From Paenibacillus soyae (GTDB lineage Bacteria; Bacillota; Bacilli; Paenibacillales; Paenibacillaceae): a DNA stretch of 64,000 nt. Where the stretch lies: NCBI RefSeq assembly GCF_024623455.1, contig NZ_JANIPJ010000005.1:62001-126000 (forward strand). The letters are read 5' to 3'. Below, piece by piece: positions 54,268 through 63,329 of this stretch. The translations under genes were made by a program, and so were the position numbers. The notes under the pieces were generated by a model. That model made no database searches. It worked only from the letters and a program-made list of their open reading frames with translations, and had not been told where the DNA came from. How positions within the stretch are numbered: the first letter of the stretch is position 1; every line of letters begins with the position of its first letter.

Positions 54268-55902
54268 TTACGATTTCCGTTTGTCGTCTTGCGTCTTCGT
54301 CATTGCGGGTCTTCTCTTCATGAGGGCTAACGGCGCCCGGAAGAACAGATCCTTCCAGTCCCGCAGCCTGAACGGCGATACCGGAGTCAGGTAAGGAACG
54401 CCGAAGCTCTTCAACTTGGTAAGATGGCTGCAGAGCAGCAGGAAGAACAGGATCGTTCCGTACATGCCGAGGAACGCGGCGAACAACATGCCGACGAATC
54501 GCAGCAGCCGGAGCGATAGACCGGCGCTATAGATCGGGATGGAGAACGAGGAGATCGCCGTGACGGCCACGACAATGACCAGGAAGGGACTGACGATCCC
54601 GGCCTGCACGGCCGCGTCTCCGATTATGAGACCGCCGACGATGCCCATCGCGGGGCCGACGGGCTTGGGCAGCCGGATGCCGGCCTCCCGTAGGATTTCG
54701 ATCGAAACCTCGAGAATAAGCACCTCGATCAGCGACGGGAAGGGAACGCCTTGGCGAGTCTCTATGATGGACATCGCGAGTTCGGTCGGGATGAGACCCG
54801 GATGGAACGAGATGAACGAAATATATAGCGCCGGTGCCATAAGCGCCAAGAACGCGGCTAGAAAACGCAGCATCCGAAGGAGCGAGCCAGGGAGCCAGCG
54901 TTCGTAGTAGTCTTCCGGCGATTGCAGCAGCATGCTGAAGGTGGAGGGAACGATTAAGACAAACGGCGTTCCGTCCAGCAGGATCGCGATTCTCCCTTCC
55001 AGCAGCGCGGCGATCGCCCGATCGGGCCGCTCCGTGTTCTGAACCTGCTGAAACGGGCTCAAGTAGTTGTCTTCGATTAATTGCTCCACATAGCCGGACT
55101 CGGCGATGAAATCAAAATCCATTTTGCCGATGCGGGCCGAAACCTCCTCCAGCAAATCCGGATTGACGATATCCTTAATGTACGCCAGCGCCAGATCCTT
55201 TCGCAGCCGCGTGCCGACCTTTTGGGTCTTGATCTCCAGCTGGTCGCTGAAGCCTTGCCGGCGAAGCATCGACGTATTCTCGCTAAGCACCTCGGTGAAG
55301 CCCAGCCGAGGGCCGCGAAGAAGCGCTTCGGACAGGGGCTCCTGAACGCTTCGGTTGGCTCCGTTGGGGTATTCTATCAGCAGTCCGCCAAGCTCGCCCT
55401 CGATCATCAGTCCGATATGTCCGAACATCACGGAACGATTAAAGCTGTTCAGATCCGAAGCTTCGAGGAGGCAGCTGAAGGGAAGCCGGTCCCGGATCCG
55501 GCCCGGTTCGTTGATCGTATCCGAGCCGGCTTCGAACATTAGGAATTCCATCAGGTGGAGATCCAGCACCCGGTCGTTGTGCATGCCGGCCACATAGAAC
55601 AGCGCCGCGCGCACATTCGTTTTCTCCATCCGGATTTCACGGAAGATCAGATCGCTGTTGCCGCCGATGCGGTCGCGGATGACCTGGATATCGGCCTCGT
55701 AATCGCCGCTGAAGGGCGCGCCGGAGGGTTCGAGAAGGGTCTCGGCTTTTTTGCTATCGGCGGTGTCGGGTTTTTTTCCTTTGCCGGTGATGGCGTACAT
55801 CTTTTTGTAGATTTTGCTGGCTAGAATCGGGATTAAGAATGCTAGGATTGCCTGCGTCCACACGTTCCAGCCCGGGATGTAATCAATGACCGATGAAAGC
55901 AT
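54268..55902 (-). CDS. gerKA: GerA-type spore germination protein
   Basis: 544 residues. A soluble N-terminal domain (SGDYEADIQVIRDRIGGNSD, MHNDRVLDLHLMEFLM) is followed by ~five C-terminal transmembrane segments with the family motif FPSLIEVLILEVSIEILREA (~393-412). It forms the membrane channel part of the receptor. Shorter N-terminus than some homologues, with one hydrophobic helix before the soluble domain. GGGGAGGA precedes the ATG. Expected to be SigG-dependent, but I could not find a clear SigG promoter. Confidence 0.93.
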   Translation of the reverse strand: MLSSVIDYIPGWNVWTQAILAFLIPILASKIYKKMYAITGKGKKPDTADSKKAETLLEPSGAPFSGDYEADIQVIRDRIGGNSDLIFREIRMEKTNVRAALFYVAGMHNDRVLDLHLMEFLMFEAGSDTINEPGRIRDRLPFSCLLEASDLNSFNRSVMFGHIGLMIEGELGGLLIEYPNGANRSVQEPLSEALLRGPRLGFTEVLSENTSMLRRQGFSDQLEIKTQKVGTRLRKDLALAYIKDIVNPDLLEEVSARIGKMDFDFIAESGYVEQLIEDNYLSPFQQVQNTERPDRAIAALLEGRIAILLDGTPFVLIVPSTFSMLLQSPEDYYERWLPGSLLRMLRFLAAFLALMAPALYISFISFHPGLIPTELAMSIIETRQGVPFPSLIEVLILEVSIEILREAGIRLPKPVGPAMGIVGGLIIGDAAVQAGIVSPFLVIVVAVTAISSFSIPIYSAGLSLRLLRFVGMLFAAFLGMYGTILFFLLLCSHLTKLKSFGVPYLTPVSPFRLRDWKDLFFRAPLALMKRRPAMTKTQDDKRKS

Positions 55903-56172
55903 GACAGTCCTCCCCGCGCGGTCATTTCAAGCTAGTGGTAATTGAATTTTTCCAATTTCCACCTATTATTATTCATGCTGAGGCAATTTGTGGGCCAAAT
56001 GGACTTTTTATCTCTATTGCAAGGCTCGGCATCTGCAGTCGGAAATTTTGCCGTTTGCCGGCCTGAAGCTTAATTTTTTCTATAGTAAGCAGAAGATGTT
56101 AATGCTATAATCGCTTTGCAGATTTTTTTCGACAAAATCCGATAATGACGGAACGGCGGGGGCTTACAGCAT

Positions 56173-58107
56173 TTGAAGAGCAATCTATCGAGTAATAAAA
56201 GAGTCGCAAAAGCGCGCATAACCATTGCTTGCATAGCGGTGGCGCTTGCCGCGCTGGCTGCGTTCGTGCTCATCCATACGTACACGGGCACGAACATCTA
56301 TCCGAATAAGGACAAGAAGCACGCGATGCTTCGTCTCGAGGACGTCGGGCCGGGAGGGGATTACGGCAGTCTCGAAGGCCTCGGCAAGCTGAGGGCCGTA
56401 TTCGACTATATCGCGTCGGAGCGGATTCCGTTCCACGTCGCGGTTATTCCGAGGAGATTCATGCTGGGGGAGGACGGCGCTTGGACGGAGATGGGCATCG
56501 ACGATCCGGATCCGGACGAGGTCACGGCCCAGTTCGCGCGGCTGCTGCGGGACGCGCAGGAGAGCGGCGGCGTGCTCGGGATGCACGGCTACACGCACCA
56601 ATACGGAGAGACCGCGAGAGAGGATGGCGGACAGAACTCGGGCACCGGCAACGAATTCAAGGTGAAGGATGCGCCGGAGACGAACGAGCCCTCTTACGCG
56701 GCGGCGCGCATCATGAGCAGCCTGAAGGCGTTCGAGGCGGCGGGACTGCGTCCCGCTTTCTGGGAGTCGCCCCACTATCACGACACGCGGGAGCAGGAGA
56801 AGGTGTTCCGCTCGTATATGGGCATCCTGTACCAGCCGGATTTCCTCTCCCTCCGGTCGCTCAAGGATTTGAACATGTACGACAGCGTGAATACGTACGG
56901 GCAGGACAGTCTCGGCTCGGTCTACGTACCGGCCCCGTTCCGTTACGTCAGCGACGCCTCCTCCGTCGACGGCATCCTGGAGAAGGCGGAGAGCGATGAC
57001 GGCTTGGCGGCGATGTACCTGCATCCGTTCAAGGAGTTCGACTATCTCGAGCCCGTTGTCGGTCCGGACGGGGAGTCGGAGATGAAGGACGGACTGCCGG
57101 TGTACCGCTATCGGGAAGGCGGCGAGCCCTCCCATCTGCACCGGCTGATCGGCGGCATGAAGGAGAGAGGGTACGAATGGCAGTCGCTCCACGACATCGT
57201 GCCTTTCTCGCCCGCCCATCGGGTAACGCTGCCTCCGTCGGCAGCCGCCGATGATATACTTCTTGGCAGCATAACGGGGGACGGCAGCGACGACATCGTC
57301 TTGCGCGAAGAACATCGGATCCGGGTCATACCGGGCAGCTACGAGTGGCCCCGCAACCGCGTGCAGGAAGCATCGGAGGTTTGGCTGCTTGAGTCGTTCG
57401 CGCCGGAGGAGGAGCTTCTGCTGGCGGACATGAACGGGGACGGCAGGGAGGATCTGGTCGCGTACAATGCGGAGTCGGGCGCGCTTCGCGCAGGCTTGGC
57501 GGATGAGCTGCGTTTTCTGGCGATGGAGCTGGCGGGGGCGCTCCCGCCGGGACTGGAGCAATTGCAGCCCTACCGGTTCGTGCAGGGCCCGGGCTTCATC
57601 GCGAAGCGGGGGGAGCGGGTCCTATCCATCCAAGCCCATAGCGGAGACGGATGGGCAATCACGGAGGAGGAGCCGGTCGTGCCGGAGGACGCGGTGCTGT
57701 ACGCCGGCCGATTCCGGGTGGCGGCGGTAGACGATATTTTGTTCCGGTCGGCGGAAGAAGGGGCGGTCGCCATCCTCTATCGGGAAGGCGGCGGCAAGCT
57801 TTCGGATCCCGTGCCGGTAGAAGCTTCAGGGAAGCTCGGACAACTGCTGGTCGGCGACCCGAACGGAGACGGGCTGGACGACATCATCGCTTACACCTCG
57901 CCTGATGGCTTGTGGCGAGTATGGGAGAATGACGGAGGCGGCCGGTTCGCGCCGCTGGGCAACGACTTCGGACCATGGGCCGGGTCCCGGGGAAGGCTCG
58001 GATTCGTTGCGGACATGGACGGCAACGGCAAAACCGATATTTTATCTTATGATCAGACAGGGAATGTGCTGGACCTCGCGCTATCGTTCCGGGGCGGCGC
58101 CCGCTAA
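56173..58107 (+). CDS. DUF2334 deacetylase-like protein with FG-GAP repeats
   Basis: 644 residues. One N-terminal TM (~16-36), then a DUF2334 polysaccharide-deacetylase-like barrel (MLRLEDVGPGGDYGSL, PFHVAVIPRRF, GVLGMHGYTHQYG with the metal-binding-like HGYTH) to ~345. The C-terminal half has four FG-GAP/VCBS calcium-type repeats with DxNGDGxxD loops (ADMNGDGREDLVAY, GDPNGDGLDDIIAY, ADMDGNGKTDILSY). TTG start with a moderate site. It precedes a GT2 gene by 18 bases, which suggests exopolysaccharide synthesis or modification at the membrane. Confidence 0.85.
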   Translation: MKSNLSSNKRVAKARITIACIAVALAALAAFVLIHTYTGTNIYPNKDKKHAMLRLEDVGPGGDYGSLEGLGKLRAVFDYIASERIPFHVAVIPRRFMLGEDGAWTEMGIDDPDPDEVTAQFARLLRDAQESGGVLGMHGYTHQYGETAREDGGQNSGTGNEFKVKDAPETNEPSYAAARIMSSLKAFEAAGLRPAFWESPHYHDTREQEKVFRSYMGILYQPDFLSLRSLKDLNMYDSVNTYGQDSLGSVYVPAPFRYVSDASSVDGILEKAESDDGLAAMYLHPFKEFDYLEPVVGPDGESEMKDGLPVYRYREGGEPSHLHRLIGGMKERGYEWQSLHDIVPFSPAHRVTLPPSAAADDILLGSITGDGSDDIVLREEHRIRVIPGSYEWPRNRVQEASEVWLLESFAPEEELLLADMNGDGREDLVAYNAESGALRAGLADELRFLAMELAGALPPGLEQLQPYRFVQGPGFIAKRGERVLSIQAHSGDGWAITEEEPVVPEDAVLYAGRFRVAAVDDILFRSAEEGAVAILYREGGGKLSDPVPVEASGKLGQLLVGDPNGDGLDDIIAYTSPDGLWRVWENDGGGRFAPLGNDFGPWAGSRGRLGFVADMDGNGKTDILSYDQTGNVLDLALSFRGGAR

Positions 58108-58125
58108 CATCGAAAGGAAGGCATC

Positions 58126-59361
58126 ATGCAGCCATTTTTTATCGTTCTCGCTAACGTATTTCAGTTCATTATTTTCGCCGTGACGCTGTATCAAATCTTG
58201 ATTAGTCTGGCCGGCTTCAGGCGGGAGAAGAGGGCCGGACGGCAGCATGCGCCGGAGAAGTCCTTCGCCATCCTGGTCGCCGCGCATAACGAAGAGAAGG
58301 TCATCGCGCCGCTCCTCGACAACCTGAACACCCTGGATTACTCTGACGAGCTATACGACGTATTCGTCATTTGCGACAACTGCACCGACCGCACGGCGGA
58401 GATCGCGGCCGCTCATGGCGTATACGCGATGGAGAGGACCGACGACAGCCGCAAGGGCAAAGGCTTCGCCATGGAATGGATGCTGGGGAAGCTGTGGGAG
58501 CGGGAGCGCCAGTACGACGCCGTCGTCGTGTTCGACGCGGACAATCTGGTCAGCCGGAATTTCCTTCGCGAAATGAACAACAAGCTCATGGACGGTCATC
58601 GCGTCGTGCAAGGCTATGTCGAGACCAAAAATCCTTTCGATTCCTGGGTCTCCCTCTCTTACGCCATTACGTACTGGTTCATTAACCGGATGTGGCAGCA
58701 GGCGCGGCATAACTGGGGCATGGCGACTACGCTTGCCGGCACCGGCATGTGCTTCGAATCCGGCCTGCTCAAAGAGATCGGCTGGAACGCCACTTCCCTG
58801 ACTGAGGATGTCGAGTTCACCGCGCGGTGCATCGGGCTTGGCATCTACCCGACTTGGGCGAATCAAGCGATTATTTACGACGAGAAACCGATTACTCTGG
58901 TCAGCTCGATGCGGCAGCGGGTACGCTGGATGAGGGGACATACCGACTGCGCGAGACGGTACATGTGGCCGCTGATGCTTCAGGCGATCCGGACGCGAAG
59001 CTTCGCGCAGTTCGATGCCGCGATGTATTTGTTCCAGCCGATCCGGTTCATGTTCGTCGCGGCGGTGTGGGTCATGTCGTACCTGCAGCTCGCGACTCCG
59101 CTGCACGAGCAGTTCACATGGCTGCGCACCTTGCCGGACTGGGCATGGATCGCGCTGAACGCCGCTTTGTTCCTGCAATTCCCGCTCGTCATGCTGCTGG
59201 AGCGCAGGCCGTGGCGTTCGTACCTGGGCCTGATCCTGTTCCCGGTATTCCAGTTCACCTGGTTCCCGATCACGCTCGTGGGTCTCGTCACCAGCAAAAA
59301 CAAGACGTGGAACCATACGGTTCATACGCGTTCCATCCGTATCGAGGATGTCGCCGGGTAG
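58126..59361 (+). CDS. Membrane GT2 glycosyltransferase
   Basis: 411 residues. N-terminal TM, a GT-A catalytic domain with VAAHNEEKVIAPLL, the DxD-like FDADNL (~146), TEDVEF (~226) and QRVRW (~264), then four C-terminal TMs. The QxxRW motif marks processive synthases such as those for poly-GlcNAc, cellulose or hyaluronan. With the deacetylase-like partner upstream it may build a surface polysaccharide. AAAGGAAGG precedes the ATG. Confidence 0.9.
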   Translation: MQPFFIVLANVFQFIIFAVTLYQILISLAGFRREKRAGRQHAPEKSFAILVAAHNEEKVIAPLLDNLNTLDYSDELYDVFVICDNCTDRTAEIAAAHGVYAMERTDDSRKGKGFAMEWMLGKLWERERQYDAVVVFDADNLVSRNFLREMNNKLMDGHRVVQGYVETKNPFDSWVSLSYAITYWFINRMWQQARHNWGMATTLAGTGMCFESGLLKEIGWNATSLTEDVEFTARCIGLGIYPTWANQAIIYDEKPITLVSSMRQRVRWMRGHTDCARRYMWPLMLQAIRTRSFAQFDAAMYLFQPIRFMFVAAVWVMSYLQLATPLHEQFTWLRTLPDWAWIALNAALFLQFPLVMLLERRPWRSYLGLILFPVFQFTWFPITLVGLVTSKNKTWNHTVHTRSIRIEDVAG

Positions 59362-59394
59362 GCGGGGTCTTCCTGTTCATATAATATTACAGCG

Positions 59395-59424
59395 GAAAAA
59401 GCAGCCGATCGGCTGCTTTTTTCT
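59395..59424 (+). terminator. Rho-independent terminator of the GT2 gene
   Basis: Perfect palindrome AAAAGCAGCCGATCGGCTGC followed by T6. Confidence 0.92.
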
Positions 59425-59427
59425 TGT

Positions 59428-59712
59428 TTGCGCCTGCCACCACCTCGTACCCGTCGATAACGATGATATGCATCGTTATTGACGCTGAAGTCGGGCTGAG
59501 CCGAACAGTAACGATGTTTGATGTCGCTATTGCGCCTGCTGCCGCCTCTCTGCACTCAGTAACGATGCTTTGCATCGTTATCGACGCTGCAGACGGACTG
59601 AATCGGGCAGTAACGATGCTCTATGTCGCTATTGCGCCTGCTGCCCCCTCTCAGCCATCAGTAACGATGCTTTGCATCGTTATTGACGCTGCAGACGGGC
59701 AGAGAAGCTCGT
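59428..59712 (+). repeat. 51-bp repeat cluster 3 (five full units plus a partial)
   Basis: TAAC starts at 59458, 59509, 59560, 59611 and 59662, an exact 51-base period. Two unit types alternate: type A with TAACGATGC and its complement GCATCGTTA (arms of a perfect palindrome around TTT or ATA-like centres), type B with TAACGATG then ATGTCGCTATTGCGCC. It fills the gap between the GT2 terminator and the SpoVB-like gene; the final unit runs up to 59712. Confidence 0.88.
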
Positions 59713-59719
59713 CTCCCGC

Positions 59720-61270
59720 CTACCAAGGTATCGAAAAGCGGTGGCGCGCACCTTTCCAGCTCAGCATGCCCGTCAAGACGAGCGCGATGATATAGATGGA
59801 CAGGGAGCAGGCGATCGAGGCGATGACGCACCAGAGCTGCGGCATGTCTTGGCTGAGCGCGTAGTTGTAGATCCAATGCCCGCCTATCGCCATCAGCATC
59901 GTGCAGATCCCGACCTTGATATAAGGACGAATGCTCCAATACGATCCGATCGAGCTGGAGATGGATAAGAAGTTGAGCAGCGTCTGCATCACAATGCCGA
60001 TCCCGATGCCGTACGCGACGCCATTAATGCCGAATTGGCTGCCCAGCACGAAGATCGAGACCCCCTTGAAAGCGGTGGCGATGACGTAATTCCACAGCAT
60101 GGCGTTCGCGCGGCCGAGACCGAGCATAATGGCATGCAGCGGAGCGTCGAAATAATGCAGGAAAAACATCGGCGCCAATATTTTCAGCAGCATCCCTGCC
60201 TCCGGCGCGTTGTAGACGAGCGTCGTCAGCGGAGTCGCCCACTCGTACAAAATAATAGTCGCCGGCGCGCCGATCAACAGTCCCAGGCTCATCGCCTGAT
60301 TCATCCGCTCATGGATGAGCAGGCTGTTCCGGTTCGCCGCCGCTTCGCCGATCGCGGGGATGAGGGCGGTGGACAGGGACTGCGTGATGAAGCTTGGCAT
60401 GAACAGCAGAGGAAAAGCAAAGCCGGCAAGCAGGCCGAACTGCTTCGTGGCCGCCGCCGTGCCGATGCCGGCCAGCGCCAGGCTGGTTGTAATAAGAAGC
60501 GGCTGGAACGTGCTGTACAAGGAATGCACGACGCCGTGCCCGGTCGTCGGCAGTCCGATCTTCAGCAGCTCGCCGAGCGTGCTTCTTCCTTGCTTCAAGT
60601 GGCTTGCCCAAGTTTCGCCCGGCCGTTTCGATTCGCCGTACAGCTTGTAGCTTGCCGCCAAGAAGAGGAGGCTGATCGCTTCGCTTACGACGGAGGCGGC
60701 CATGGCTCCGGCAGCCGCATAAGCGACGCCAAAGGGCATCAATAGGTGAACCAGCGCAAGCACGCACGCGATTTGGACCGTATGCTCCAGCACGTCGGAC
60801 GCGGCGATGGTTTTCATCTGCTGCATGCCGCGGAAGTAACCCTTCAGTACGGCGGAGACGGCGATGATCGGCGCGATTGGCGTAATCGCCAGCATCGCGT
60901 AATAGGCGCGTTGGTCACTAAGCAGAATGGATGCGATCCACTCCGAGCCTAGCAGCGACAGGGTCGTGAGCGCAACGCTCAAGAAGCCCGTAACCGCAAG
61001 TGAGACATGTAGAATTTTCCTCACCTTCTCCCGTTCGCCCCGGGCATGGGCTTCCGCGACGAGTTTCGAGATGGCGACCGGCAATCCAAGCTCCGTAATC
61101 GTAATGACGAGCGGCACGAGCGGATGCGCCATCATCAAGATGCCGATTCCTTCCGCGCCCAGTACGCGCGCGATGTACATGCCGCTGACGAAGCCGAGAA
61201 TCCGGTTGATGAACGCGGCGACCGACAACACCAGCGTACCCCTCATGAACGTTTGACCGTGTTGAGACAT
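59720..61270 (-). CDS. spoVB: SpoVB-like lipid flippase (MOP family)
   Basis: 516 residues, about 14 transmembrane segments, close to the ~518 of B. subtilis SpoVB. The N-terminus TFMRGTLVLSVAAFINRILG and SGMYIARVLGAEGIGILMM is typical of SpoVB/MurJ-type exporters. SpoVB works in spore cortex peptidoglycan synthesis by flipping lipid-linked precursors. AGGAGG 8-10 bases before the ATG at 61270. Other MOP-family polysaccharide exporters are possible, given the GT2 genes nearby. Confidence 0.88.
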   Translation of the reverse strand: MSQHGQTFMRGTLVLSVAAFINRILGFVSGMYIARVLGAEGIGILMMAHPLVPLVITITELGLPVAISKLVAEAHARGEREKVRKILHVSLAVTGFLSVALTTLSLLGSEWIASILLSDQRAYYAMLAITPIAPIIAVSAVLKGYFRGMQQMKTIAASDVLEHTVQIACVLALVHLLMPFGVAYAAAGAMAASVVSEAISLLFLAASYKLYGESKRPGETWASHLKQGRSTLGELLKIGLPTTGHGVVHSLYSTFQPLLITTSLALAGIGTAAATKQFGLLAGFAFPLLFMPSFITQSLSTALIPAIGEAAANRNSLLIHERMNQAMSLGLLIGAPATIILYEWATPLTTLVYNAPEAGMLLKILAPMFFLHYFDAPLHAIMLGLGRANAMLWNYVIATAFKGVSIFVLGSQFGINGVAYGIGIGIVMQTLLNFLSISSSIGSYWSIRPYIKVGICTMLMAIGGHWIYNYALSQDMPQLWCVIASIACSLSIYIIALVLTGMLSWKGARHRFSIPW

Positions 61271-61291
61271 GATTCGTGTTCCTCCTGTTAT

Positions 61292-61311
61292 TGAATACTT
61301 AAATGTATTCA
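61292..61311. promoter_or_regulatory. Candidate operator between divergent genes
   Basis: Perfect inverted repeat TGAATAC-N6-GTATTCA, 22 bases from the flippase start. A second inverted repeat GTACCA-N8-TGGTAC lies at 61373-61392, nearer the ketosynthase gene. Confidence 0.4.
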
Positions 61312-61454
61312 GAAACGGGAAAAGCATGCGAACAAGCCGACCAGCTGCTTCCATTCTTGAAGATGCCCCGAGGTACCATGCCATGTTGGTACTATGCGCG
61401 CCATACCCCGTCATACATAATAAAGGCAACAAATGGAAGGCGAGGTGCGCTGTC

Positions 61455-63329
61455 ATGGCGGTATATATAACGAGCATGGGGAAGTTTCTGCCGGGAGAGC
61501 CGGTCGGCAACGAGGAGATGGAGGATTACCTCGGGAGGATCGGCGGCAAAGGCTCGAAATCCAGAAGACGCATATTGGAGCAAAATCAAATTCGATTCCG
61601 GCATTACGCCATCGATAAAAAACAAAAAAGCCTGTATTCGAACGCGGAGATGGCGGCGCTGGCCATTCAGGACGCGCTTGACCGGCAAGAAGCGGACGGA
61701 GGCGAACAAGTCGGCTTCCTGGCTGCGGCCACGACGCAAGGCGATCTGCTTGTGCCCGGCTTCTCGAGCATGGTGCACGCGGAGACGAAGCTGCCCGTCA
61801 TGGAAATCTCGACCCATCACGGCGTATGCGCCAGCGGGATGCACGCGATGAAGAATGCCTATCTGCAGGTGAAATCCGGCGAGCATGGAAGGGCCATTGC
61901 GTGCGCAAGCGAATTCCCGAGCCGGGCGTTCAAGCATTCCCGGTTCGAGGCGCAGGCCGCTTACGCGGACGGCCCGGTGCCGTTCGATACCGATTTTCTC
62001 CGCTTCATGCTGTCGGACGGCGCGGGCGCGGCGGTGCTGCAGTCTTCGCCGGCGGCCAAGGGGCTGTCCCTCCGGATCGAGTGGATCGACAACCAGTCCT
62101 ACGCGGACCGTTACGACGTCTGCATGTACGCGGGGCTGACGAAAGGAAGCGCAAGCGGCGCGTCCTCGTGGCTGGACTACGCTTCCGTTCATGATGCGGC
62201 GGACGACGGCGCAATGAACCTGAAGCAGGATATCCGGCTCGTGAACGAGATGCCGAAGGTTGGCGTGATGCGGTTTTTCGAGCTGGTGGAGGCGGAGCGG
62301 ATCGATCCGCACGCGATCGATTGGATGGTATGCCACTATTCGTCGCATTTCTTCCGCGAGGAAATCTTCCGGCTGCTGCGGCTCGGAGGGCTGACCATTC
62401 CGGAGGAGAAATGGTTCACGAACCTCTACGAGAAAGGCAACACGGGAGCGGCCTCGATCTACATCATGCTGGAGGAGCTGCTGTATTCGGGACGCCTGAA
62501 GCCCGGCGAGCAGGTGCTGTGCATGGTGCCGGAGAGCGGGCGGTTCCAGACCTCCTATATGATGCTGACGGTGGTCGGCAGCGAAGAAGGGGCCGCAGGG
62601 GGCAGCGCCGAGCCCTTCGAGGAGCGCGAGCCCGAAGCGCCGCATCTCGAATACGACGCGGGCAATCTGCTGCAGGAGCAGCTGGTCCGCCGGCTCGTGC
62701 AGGTATGGATTGATTTCGAGCAGAAGCTAGCGGACGTACCTGTCATCCACAAGCTGTACGAAGGCAAGTTTACGATGGACGATTACAAGAAGCTGATGGT
62801 GAACATCCGTCAGCAGGTCATCGACGGCTCGCAGTGGATCGCCCGCGCCGCGTCCTATATTCCGATCGAGCATATCGATCTGCGGTCGGCGTTCATCGCG
62901 CATGCCCGCGACGAGCATCGCGACTTCCAAATTCTCGAGCGTAACTACGTCGCCGTCGGAGGGAGTTTGGAGGAGATCCAATCCGGGGAGAAAAATATCG
63001 GCAGCGAGGCGTTGTCCGCCTACCTGTTCCAGCGCGCGAGCCGCGAGGCGCCGTACGACCTGCTCGGCGCGATGTGGATCATCGAGGGACTGGGGTGCCG
63101 GATGGCCCGCTATTGGGGCGAGATGATCCGGGATCAGCTGTCCCTGTCCGACGAGCAGGTGAACTTCCTTCTGTACCACAGCGAGTCGGACGAGAATCAT
63201 TTCGAGCGGCTGGAGGCTGCCGTGCAGCATCCGATGCTGACCGAGGAGATCGCGGCGCGGATCGTGAAGACGGCCAAGACGACGGCGCGGCTCTACCTGC
63301 TGCAGCTGGAGGAGTTGGATAACGTATGA
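61455..63329 (+). CDS. Ketosynthase III fused to heme-oxygenase-like diiron domain
   Basis: 624 residues. Residues 1-385 are a KAS III/thiolase-fold ketosynthase with the triad C125 (HHGVCASGMHAM), H294 (VCHYSSHFF) and N329 (EKGNTGAAS), resembling the StlD/DarB branch. A linker rich in E and P (~385-402) leads to an all-helical C-terminal domain (~405-620) of the TenA/heme-oxygenase-like fold with candidate metal ligands in HARDEHRDF and YHSESDENHFERLE. Such domains often are diiron oxidases. The fusion suggests condensation and then oxidation of a fatty-acyl chain. GAGGTG 7 bases before the ATG. It overlaps the next gene (ATGA). Confidence 0.85.
   Translation: MAVYITSMGKFLPGEPVGNEEMEDYLGRIGGKGSKSRRRILEQNQIRFRHYAIDKKQKSLYSNAEMAALAIQDALDRQEADGGEQVGFLAAATTQGDLLVPGFSSMVHAETKLPVMEISTHHGVCASGMHAMKNAYLQVKSGEHGRAIACASEFPSRAFKHSRFEAQAAYADGPVPFDTDFLRFMLSDGAGAAVLQSSPAAKGLSLRIEWIDNQSYADRYDVCMYAGLTKGSASGASSWLDYASVHDAADDGAMNLKQDIRLVNEMPKVGVMRFFELVEAERIDPHAIDWMVCHYSSHFFREEIFRLLRLGGLTIPEEKWFTNLYEKGNTGAASIYIMLEELLYSGRLKPGEQVLCMVPESGRFQTSYMMLTVVGSEEGAAGGSAEPFEEREPEAPHLEYDAGNLLQEQLVRRLVQVWIDFEQKLADVPVIHKLYEGKFTMDDYKKLMVNIRQQVIDGSQWIARAASYIPIEHIDLRSAFIAHARDEHRDFQILERNYVAVGGSLEEIQSGEKNIGSEALSAYLFQRASREAPYDLLGAMWIIEGLGCRMARYWGEMIRDQLSLSDEQVNFLLYHSESDENHFERLEAAVQHPMLTEEIAARIVKTAKTTARLYLLQLEELDNV

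Noticed and set aside
55903..56172. SigG promoter for the germination operon
   Set aside because: A TGAATA-like -35 is present on the minus strand but no CATA-type -10 at 17-18 bases, so it is not reported as a feature.
59424..59795. Plus-strand 123-codon frame with repeated SVTMLCIVIDAADG
   Set aside because: Again a product of the repeat period. It starts within the GT2 terminator tail and runs antisense into the flippase gene.
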